This document shows positions 1-6,828 of a DNA stretch of 15,936 nucleotides, piece after piece (positions within the stretch are counted from its first letter, which is position 1; each line of letters opens with the position of its first letter). The notes under the pieces were generated by a model. It saw only the letters and a program-made list of their open reading frames with translations, made no database searches and was not told where the DNA came from. The position numbers and the translations under genes are program-made. Source of the DNA: Deltaproteobacteria bacterium (GTDB taxonomy: Bacteria; Desulfobacterota; Desulfobaccia; Desulfobaccales; 0-14-0-80-60-11); NCBI GenBank assembly GCA_023381945.1, contig JAMCQY010000198.1, positions 2,201-18,136 on the forward strand. Reading direction: 5' to 3'.

Positions 1-815
1 AGATGATCGCGGCCACCATCATCGCCAAAAATCCCGAGAAGTTCGGCTTCAGGAACGTGCCTTACCAGCCGCCCATCAAAATGGACAAGATCCAGGTCAA
101 CGAACCCACGTCGCTTAGGGCCGCGGCCTTTGCCGTCAATATGCAGCCGGAAGATATCCAGATACTCAACCCGGAACTGCTGCGCGGCGTCACTCCGCCG
201 AACAGCCCTAATTACAGCCTGAATATTCCGCCCAACAGCAAGGAGCTGTTCAACAAGAACATCACCCTGGCCCGCATTGAGTACCCGGGAGTCGCCTCCC
301 GTTCGATACAGACCGCTACCAGAAGCAGGCACTATTACCGCCGGGCTCAGGCGGAAGAGAGGGACGAACCGGAGGAGGCCCCGGCCGCCTCCAAATCCAG
401 CTCCAGGCACGCAGCCTATTCCAAGGCGCCTGCGGCCAGGACCAAGGCCGCCGCCTCCAGAAAATTCGCGGCCCACGCCACCTATGCCAGGAAAGGCAAA
501 ATCCAGGAGGCCAAAGAAACCCCAACTCCCGCCGTACAGGCCTCCATGTTTGGGACTGTCGGCGCTTCGTCTAAGCATGGCACGGTGCGCAATAGCCAGG
601 CCAAGGGCAAGCCCCAAACCATCGCCAGAGCCGGCTCCAAAAAATCAGTAGAAGCCGGTACGGCCAAGAAGAATGAGCCGGCCCCCAAGGCCAAAGGCAA
701 GGTCGCCAATAAAAAGGCCAATGGCAATACCTCCTCCGGCAAATCCAAGGATAAGGTTTCCAAGTCCAAGTCCAAGGCCAAATCTGCAGCCTTGTTCGCC
801 TCGGCGGCCAAGTGA
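1..815 (+). CDS. MltD-like lytic murein transglycosylase, 3' part only, with Lys/Ala/Ser-rich tail
   Basis: This is the 3' part of a gene that begins before the window; the frame is open from the first base and the catalytic Glu region is not visible. The first ~90 visible residues match what follows the SLT catalytic core in MltD-type membrane-bound lytic transglycosylases: an AATIIAKNPEKFGF segment, then an LNPELLRGVTPP motif and a Tyr-x-Leu-x-Ile-Pro strand. Such enzymes cleave the MurNAc-GlcNAc bond of peptidoglycan in the periplasm, forming 1,6-anhydro ends. MltD proteins usually carry LysM repeats after this point. Here residues ~105-270 are instead low complexity, rich in Lys, Ala, Ser, Arg and Pro, and look histone H1-like. 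I infer a cationic wall- or polyanion-binding extension. The frame stays open after the TGA (see 816-950). The family call is fairly sure; the tail function is unknown. Confidence 0.75.
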   Translation, partial: MIAATIIAKNPEKFGFRNVPYQPPIKMDKIQVNEPTSLRAAAFAVNMQPEDIQILNPELLRGVTPPNSPNYSLNIPPNSKELFNKNITLARIEYPGVASRSIQTATRSRHYYRRAQAEERDEPEEAPAASKSSSRHAAYSKAPAARTKAAASRKFAAHATYARKGKIQEAKETPTPAVQASMFGTVGASSKHGTVRNSQAKGKPQTIARAGSKKSVEAGTAKKNEPAPKAKGKVANKKANGNTSSGKSKDKVSKSKSKAKSAALFASAAK

Positions 816-950
816 CCCCAAAAATCGGGCCGCCGGGCCGCCGCCTGCAACAGCAAGGGGAAGAAATCCCCTCAAGCTAAGGGCGCCAGTCCCTCCATCC
901 TCAGACTGGCCCAAAGGAAGGAGAGGCCGGCAGGCAGCGGCAAACATTAG
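816..950 (+). other. In-frame open continuation after the TGA of the MltD-like gene
   Basis: Directly after the TGA at 813-815, the same frame stays open for 44 codons to a TAG at 948-950. Its translation keeps the bias of the upstream tail (Lys, Arg, Ser, Ala, Gly, Pro; for example a SKGKKSPQAKGAS stretch). This could be a former C-terminus cut off by a nonsense mutation, readthrough of TGA followed by C, a sequencing error, or chance in GC-rich DNA. I see no separate ribosome binding site or start here. The rest of the spacer, 951-1098, turns AT-rich towards the groES promoter and shows nothing else. Confidence 0.4.
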
Positions 951-1098
951 TGCCGCTGCCCTAAGATTAAACCTGGCCCGCTAAGGTTACGATCGAACCA
1001 ACCAAGCCCGGCCGGGCCGATCCCAAAGCTCTGGTAATTTTCGAGTAGTTTCAAGCCTGCCAATTTCGTCAATTTTCCCAAAAAAATTATCTTAACTC

Positions 1099-1126
1099 TT
1101 GATTTTCCGAAAATAATAGTTAAAAT
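1099..1126 (+). promoter_or_regulatory. Predicted sigma70-type promoter of groESL
   Basis: A TTGATT -35 box (1099-1104) is followed after 16 bases by a TAAAAT -10 box (1121-1126). The expected transcription start, about 1133-1136, falls at the left edge of the CIRCE operator, the usual arrangement for HrcA repression. The boxes are read by eye; the agreement with the operator position raises confidence. Confidence 0.6.
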
Positions 1127-1135
1127 CCCCAAAGA

Positions 1136-1162
1136 TTAGCACTAACCAATGAAGAGTGCTAA
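1136..1162 (+). promoter_or_regulatory. CIRCE operator (HrcA binding site)
   Basis: The arms are TTAGCACTA (1136-1144) and GAGTGCTAA (1154-1162), separated by 9 bases. This matches the CIRCE consensus TTAGCACTC-N9-GAGTGCTAA with one mismatch, in the last base of the left arm. CIRCE is bound by the repressor HrcA, which needs GroEL to fold, so free GroEL feeds back on groESL expression. The operator lies at the predicted transcription start, 38 bases upstream of groES. The hrcA gene is not in this window. Confidence 0.95.
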
Positions 1163-1200
1163 CAACAACGCGACTCTAATATAGCACGAGGAGGTTTTAT

Positions 1201-1488
1201 ATGAAGGTTAAGCCCTTGAACGACCGGGTCTTGGTCAAACGGACTGAAGAATTGCAGGTCACCAAAGGCGGCATCGTCATCCCCGACACCGCCAAAGAGA
1301 AACCCATTGAAGGCGTGATCGTAGCCGTGGGCCCCGGCAAAATGAGCGAGCAGGGCCAACGCATGACCCTGCAGGTCAAGGAAGGCGACCGGGTGCTGTT
1401 CGGCAAATACGCCGGCACTGAAATCAAGGTCGAAGGCGAAGAGTACCTGATGATGCGCGAAGAGGATGTCCTGGCCATTATCGGTTAG
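1201..1488 (+). CDS. groES: Co-chaperonin GroES (Hsp10)
   Basis: This 95-residue protein has the usual GroES length. It forms the seven-subunit lid that caps the GroEL cage and triggers release of substrate into the chamber, in the cytoplasm. Visible features are the N-terminal [14 protein letters not shown] strand, the mobile loop that contacts GroEL (about residues 16-33, [15 protein letters not shown]), a VGPGK turn near residues 43-47, and the C-terminal EEDVLAIIG. The start is fixed by a strong GAGGAGG Shine-Dalgarno sequence (1188-1194) six bases before the ATG. It is the first gene of a two-gene operon with groEL, 65 bases apart with no terminator between, and is controlled by the promoter and CIRCE element just upstream. 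Nothing is unusual about it. Confidence 0.98.
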   Translation: MKVKPLNDRVLVKRTEELQVTKGGIVIPDTAKEKPIEGVIVAVGPGKMSEQGQRMTLQVKEGDRVLFGKYAGTEIKVEGEEYLMMREEDVLAIIG

Positions 1489-1508
1489 TTCGCCCCGCTC
1501 CCCCTTAG

Positions 1509-3191
<1,683 letters not shown>

Positions 3192-3196
3192 GAGCA

Positions 3197-3258
3197 GGGG
3201 TTAGGGATTAGGGGTCAGGGGTCAGCCAGTGCTCATTGGTCAGTGGCCAGTGATCAGT
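3197..3258. repeat. Degenerate short tandem repeats (GGGGTYAG and CAGTGRYCAGT types)
   Basis: Just after the groEL stop, 3197-3225 consists of imperfect repeats of GGGGTTAG/GGGGTCAG. These pass into copies of a CAGTGnYCAGT motif (TCAGTGGCCAGTGATCAGT, 3240-3258). Such strings occur as dispersed spacer sequence in some deltaproteobacterial and cyanobacterial genomes (general recollection, not checked). The units vary too much and lack regular unique spacers, so this is not a CRISPR array. The function is unknown. Confidence 0.55.
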
Positions 3259-3270
3259 AAATAAATGGTA

Positions 3271-3290
3271 GCGCAGGCTTCCAGCCTGTG
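3271..3290. repeat. Short palindromic repeat, CAGGCT-TCC-AGCCTG
   Basis: The core is a perfect 6-bp stem with a 3-base loop (CAGGCT 3274-3279, AGCCTG 3283-3288) in the context GCGCAGGCTTCCAGCCTGTG. It resembles REP-like palindromes found as multicopy intergenic repeats. There is no T-tract, so it is not a canonical terminator. Only one copy is in the window, so its multicopy nature is inferred. Confidence 0.45.
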
Positions 3291-3321
3291 ATTTATCCTT
3301 CACCCCGTCCCATCCCAAATA

Positions 3322-3363
3322 TTGGGGCAAGGGCAGGGGAACAGTTCCTGCCCTTCCCCAAAT
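3322..3363. repeat. Long imperfect hairpin, one bulged base
   Basis: The left arm TTGGGGCAAGGGCAGG (3322-3337) pairs with the right arm CCTGCCCTTCCCCAA (3347-3361) apart from one bulged C. The loop is GGAACAGTT and AT-rich flanks also pair partly. There is no T-run after the stem, so termination alone is unlikely. It may be a dispersed repeat or an mRNA 3'-end stabiliser for groEL. Confidence 0.5.
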
Positions 3364-3383
3364 TTCATCAGAAAGGAAAATGT

Positions 3384-3414
3384 GGGGCGGACCAATGGGT
3401 CCGCCCCGTTTTTT
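3384..3414 (+). terminator. Rho-independent terminator downstream of groESL
   Basis: A perfect 10-bp stem (GGGGCGGACC, 3384-3393, with GGTCCGCCCC, 3398-3407) and an AATG loop are followed by G and six T (3409-3414). This is a textbook intrinsic terminator for the plus strand and is the first one after groEL. Its stem-loop is nearly identical to the palindrome at 14991-15013, so the terminator appears to be formed by a dispersed repeat. Confidence 0.85.
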
Positions 3415-3573
3415 GCCATTAGAATATTTACTTGCATGCGTGGGCCAGGCCTTTGCCTTGCACCTCCGAAAAACATCCCTAGCTTACTGCTTATCTACGG
3501 CTCATGTTCTCTTGTCTTCCATCGCCGCGTCTCTTCAGATAATCGGCCCACTTTAAAGACTGGGCACTTCCCA

Positions 3574-3767
3574 CCAATTATAGCAATTGCCAAAAGTTTT
3601 TTCCTAAATGTTGTGTACGCAACTTCTCGAAATCCCCCCTATCCCCCCTTTTTCAAAGGGGGGAACTCAATGGAATTCCTTTAAAAGTCCCCCTTTGAAA
3701 AAGGAGGATTTAGGGGGATTTGAAAAGCCAGCCACCAGAAGAAACTTTTGGCAAACACTATAATAGG
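3574..3767. mobile_element. MITE-like element, ~194 bp, nested inverted repeats, no ORF
   Basis: Two nested inverted repeats are visible. The outer terminal repeats (about 3574-3604 and 3737-3767) read inwards as CCAATTATAG...TTGCCAAAAGTTTTTTC on the left and CCTATTATAG...TTGCCAAAAGTTTCTTC on the complement of the right. The inner repeats (3630-3666 and 3687-3721) are C-runs around CTTTTTCAAAGGGGG, about 37 and 35 bases long, with a 20-base spacer. No protein is encoded. The structure suggests a non-autonomous miniature inverted-repeat element whose transposase lies elsewhere. No convincing target duplication is seen at the outer ends. The inner hairpin (AAATCCCCC...AAAGGGGG type) resembles a repeat common to many genomes. 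It lies between groESL and the end of the phosphorylase gene. Confidence 0.65.
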
Positions 3768-3790
3768 GCGACCTGGCGGGTTGGACTACT

Positions 3791-5929
3791 TCAAATCCCG
3801 GCGGCTTCGAGGGCCGGCTGGTAGAATTTTTGGGAATATTCCTTAACCATGCGGCGGGCGCTGAAGAAGGGGCCGATGCTCTTCATGGACTCTTTCATCT
3901 TCTTCACCCAGTCCACGGGAATGCCGTCAATGTTTATTTTGTAGTACAAGGGCACTATTTCCTGTTCCAGGAGGGTGTAAAGCGCTTCGGCGTCAGCCGC
4001 GTCGGAGCCGGCGGTCTCGCCGCCGCCAAAGGCCCAGCCATTATGGCCGTTATAGGCTTCCGGCCACCAGCCGTCCAAGATGCTGAGATGGAGGGTGCCG
4101 TTGATGGCGGCCTTCATGCCGCTGGTGCCGCAGGCCTCCAGCGGCGGCCGGGGGTTGTTGAGCCAGACGTCCACCCCATGGACCAAATATTGAGCCAGCA
4201 GTTCCCCGTAGCCCTCGGCAAAGGCGATGCGGCCGCCCAGTTCCGGGTCCCGGGCGAAGTTGAAGATGCGCTGCAGGATACGCTTGCCCGGGTCGTCGGC
4301 AGGGTGGGCCTTGCCGGCAAAGACGATCTGCAAGGGGCGAAAGGGGTCGTTAAGCAGCTTTTTCAGGCGCTCCAGGTCATTAAAGATCAGATCGGCCCGC
4401 TTATATGTGGCAAACCGCCGGGCAAAACCGATGGTCAGGATCGAGGGGTCCAACAGGGCGCCGCCCACCACGATATTGGCTAAACCCACTTTTTTTTCCA
4501 CCCAGCGCAGCCGGGTCTGCTCCCGGACATAATTGACCAGCTTTATTTTTTGGCGATAATGCAGGGACCAAAATTCTTCATCCGGAATGTCATCCACTAC
4601 CGTCCAGTTTTCCGGATCGTCATGGTTGTCCAGCCAATGGGCATCTTCCACACACTGGTTGCAGCGGAGCCTGATTTTGGCCTCGACCCAGGTGGGCACG
4701 TGCACCCCGTTGGTGATGTGGTCAATGGGAACCTGCTCCACCGGCAACCCGGGCCATAAGGACTGCCACATGCGGCGGGAGACGTCGCCATGCTTGCGGC
4801 TGACGGCATTGTGATATTGTGAAAGCCGCAAGGCAAAGGCGGTCATGTTAAAGCCGGCGCCGGGGGGATCGGTGGGGGAGGCTCCCAATTTGAGAAAATT
4901 CTCCCGGCTCAGGGATAACAGCGGGTAGCAATGACAGATATATTTGTCGATCAGTTCGACGGGAAAAACGTCATGGCCGGCGGGGACCGGGGTGTGCGTG
5001 GTGAATACCGAGGTTGCTCGCACCTGCTGTCTGGCTGCTTCGAAGTCCATGCCATCTTCCACCCGCTCCCGGATGCGTTCCAGCAGGGCAAAGGCAGGAT
5101 GGCCCTCATTCATATGCAGGATGGAATGCTTGATGCCCAGCTTAGCCAACATTTCGCTGCCGCCGATGCCCAGGACGATTTCCTGGAGAAGCCGCTGCTC
5201 CTGGTCGCTGATATAGAGATGGTCCGAGATGCGGCGGTGGGCCGGGTCGTTGATTTCCAGGTCGGTGTCCATCAGATAGAGCGGGATGCGGCCGACCATG
5301 ACCTGCCAGACCTCCACATAGATAGGAGGGTCGGTGAAGGGCACCTGGACCACCAGCTGCTTGCCCTGATCATCCAAGACCCGGTTGATGGGAGCGGCAT
5401 CGCGATCCAGGAGTTCATCCACGGTCTCCTGCCAGCCGTCGGCGTTAATGCGCTGGCGTACATAGCCTTCCGGATACATGAACCCCACGGCCACCATGGG
5501 AATTCCCAGGTCGCTGCACTCCTTGAGGTGGTCCCCGGCCAAGAAGCCCAGGCCACCCGCATAAAACGGCAAGGAACGGTGAAGGCCGTACTCCAGGGAA
5601 AAATAGGCGATGGGGTAGCATTCCGCCGCGGTGACGTTTTCCGTAAACCAGCAAACCTCATTCTGGGCTTCCCGGCGGAATTCGGCCAGCGCTTCGTCTA
5701 AATACCGCAGATATTCCGGGTTGCCGGCCTTGGCCTGCAGAGTGGCCGAAGGCAGCATTTTTAGCAGCTTTACCGGGTTATGGCCGGATTCCTTCCAGGC
5801 CATGCGATCCAGTCTTTTAAAAAGCATGCGGGCGGCGGGATGCCAGGACCACCAGAGATTATAAGCCAGTTCGCCCAAGCCGTTAAGGCGTTCGGGAAGG
5901 TTTGGAAAGGGGTTGGCGAGATCGGTCAC
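3791..5929 (-). CDS. glgP: Alpha-glucan phosphorylase (GT35, short Thermotoga-type)
   Basis: This 712-residue cytoplasmic enzyme is predicted to use phosphate to release glucose 1-phosphate from the ends of glycogen or maltodextrin. Residues ~10-90 match the N-terminal DUF3417 domain of the short phosphorylase branch (ERLNGLGELAYNLWWSWHP). The GT35 catalytic region follows: YFSLEYGLHRSLPFYAGGLG (~109-128), MNEGHPAF (273-280), FTTHTPVPAGHD (~309-320), HITNGVHVPTW (404-414), FARRFATYKRADL (502-514) and the pyridoxal phosphate site ACGTSGMKAAINGTL with Lys606. The residue before GTSGMK is Cys where Ser is more usual. The start is a GTG preceded by GAGGAA at suitable spacing. It is divergent from wrbA across 176 bases and is not in an operon. 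The complete active site makes the call secure; substrate preference cannot be read. Confidence 0.94.
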   Translation of the reverse strand: MTDLANPFPNLPERLNGLGELAYNLWWSWHPAARMLFKRLDRMAWKESGHNPVKLLKMLPSATLQAKAGNPEYLRYLDEALAEFRREAQNEVCWFTENVTAAECYPIAYFSLEYGLHRSLPFYAGGLGFLAGDHLKECSDLGIPMVAVGFMYPEGYVRQRINADGWQETVDELLDRDAAPINRVLDDQGKQLVVQVPFTDPPIYVEVWQVMVGRIPLYLMDTDLEINDPAHRRISDHLYISDQEQRLLQEIVLGIGGSEMLAKLGIKHSILHMNEGHPAFALLERIRERVEDGMDFEAARQQVRATSVFTTHTPVPAGHDVFPVELIDKYICHCYPLLSLSRENFLKLGASPTDPPGAGFNMTAFALRLSQYHNAVSRKHGDVSRRMWQSLWPGLPVEQVPIDHITNGVHVPTWVEAKIRLRCNQCVEDAHWLDNHDDPENWTVVDDIPDEEFWSLHYRQKIKLVNYVREQTRLRWVEKKVGLANIVVGGALLDPSILTIGFARRFATYKRADLIFNDLERLKKLLNDPFRPLQIVFAGKAHPADDPGKRILQRIFNFARDPELGGRIAFAEGYGELLAQYLVHGVDVWLNNPRPPLEACGTSGMKAAINGTLHLSILDGWWPEAYNGHNGWAFGGGETAGSDAADAEALYTLLEQEIVPLYYKINIDGIPVDWVKKMKESMKSIGPFFSARRMVKEYSQKFYQPALEAAGI

Positions 5930-6044
5930 GTGGATTCCTCATCGGTGAAAAATTAGGCAATCTAGATAGTTTCAAAAATAAGGCATCTTTGCGGAAACGC
6001 AAGTCCGCATAGACTTGAGCCTGAGATGCAGGCAGCGGGCCGGA

Positions 6045-6072
6045 TTGACATCCTGGACAGGGTATCTATCTT
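6045..6072 (+). promoter_or_regulatory. Predicted promoter of the WrbA-like gene
   Basis: A perfect -35 box TTGACA (6045-6050) is followed after 16 bases by TATCTT (6067-6072), a 4/6 match to the -10 consensus. The predicted start leaves a short leader before the ATG at 6106. The divergent phosphorylase gene must have its own promoter between 5930 and 6044, which I could not place. Confidence 0.5.
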
Positions 6073-6105
6073 TGTTTAATAAAATGACCTAAGGGAGAAA
6101 ATTCC

Positions 6106-6720
6106 ATGAAGGTCCTGGTGGTCTACTACTCTTTGTATGGGCATGTCCTGCAAATGGCCCAGGCGGTAGTGAAAGGCGTCGAGTCGGTGCCCGGGGTGGA
6201 GGTGGTGCTGCGGCGGGTGCAGGAGTTTCCCGACGTGGAAGAAGCCATGTCACGGCATCCGCATGCCCAAGAAGTCTGGGACCGTCAGAAGGATATCCCG
6301 GTCTGCACCCTGGACGACCTGAAGGCGGCGGACGGCATCCTCTTCGGCACCCCGACGCGTTATGGCAATATGACGGCCCAGATGAAGCGGTTGTTTGATT
6401 CCACGGTGCAATTGTGGTCGGAAGGAGCCCTGGAAGGCAAGCCAGCCGGGCTCTTTACCTCCACGGCCACCATTCATGGGGGGCAGGAGACCACGTGTTT
6501 CACCATGATGGCGCCTTTGCTGCATTTGGGCTTCATCATCGTGGGGGTGCCCTATTCGACGCCCGGGATGCTGCATACCGAAGGCCGGGGCGGCACTCCT
6601 TACGGCGCTTCCACCGTTGCCGGACAAAAAAATGAGCTGAAGCCGGCGCCGGAAGACCTGGACATTGCCAAAGCTTTGGGGAAACGAGTAGCGGAAATTA
6701 CCAAAAAATTGCGCACCTGA
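6106..6720 (+). CDS. wrbA: WrbA-like NAD(P)H:quinone oxidoreductase (type IV flavoprotein)
   Basis: This 204-residue flavodoxin-fold protein has the typical WrbA length. The family binds FMN, usually forms tetramers, and reduces quinones by two electrons with NADH or NADPH, which avoids semiquinone radicals. Visible features are the N-terminal strand MKVLVVYYS, the FMN phosphate loop SLYGHV (9-14), the isoalloxazine-contacting loops TPTRYGNM (82-89) and ATIHGGQETT (121-130), and the GGTPYGAST segment (162-170) that marks WrbA. There is no signal or membrane segment, so it is cytosolic. AAGGGAGA lies 8-10 bases before the ATG. It appears monocistronic; 108 bases separate it from the exporter gene, and no terminator was found there. 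A redox-stress role is inferred from the family. Confidence 0.93.
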   Translation: MKVLVVYYSLYGHVLQMAQAVVKGVESVPGVEVVLRRVQEFPDVEEAMSRHPHAQEVWDRQKDIPVCTLDDLKAADGILFGTPTRYGNMTAQMKRLFDSTVQLWSEGALEGKPAGLFTSTATIHGGQETTCFTMMAPLLHLGFIIVGVPYSTPGMLHTEGRGGTPYGASTVAGQKNELKPAPEDLDIAKALGKRVAEITKKLRT

Positions 6721-6828
6721 ACCGAAAGCTGACCTCGATAACTGCAACCGCTCCTTCATTTCAGCGCTCTCCGAAAAGAAATAATTATTTTAAGGGCAAA
6801 GATTTAACCCTTAGCGAAAGGAATCGCT

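Larger units (their letters stand above)
3192..3790. other. Gene-free spacer of stacked dispersed repeats between groEL and the phosphorylase
   Basis: This 599-base gap holds no credible gene. It contains tandem GGGGTYAG and CAGTG motifs, a short palindrome, a bulged hairpin, a terminator and a MITE-like element, each listed separately. The piece 3415-3573 between terminator and MITE shows nothing recognisable. An open frame across 3322-3684 runs straight through the terminator and the repeats and is rejected. The genes on either side converge, so the region is a transcription end zone where insertions do little harm. Confidence 0.7.

Noticed and set aside
3197..3290. Possible CRISPR array
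   Set aside because: Units are short, imperfect and back to back, without unique spacers of even length, and no cas genes are present.
3322..3684. 120-residue plus-strand frame downstream of groEL
   Set aside because: Runs through a hairpin, a terminator and the MITE-like repeat; no ribosome binding site and no protein-like composition.
4931..5701. 256-residue plus-strand frame inside the phosphorylase gene
   Set aside because: Antisense shadow of a gene with a complete active site; no recognisable motifs.
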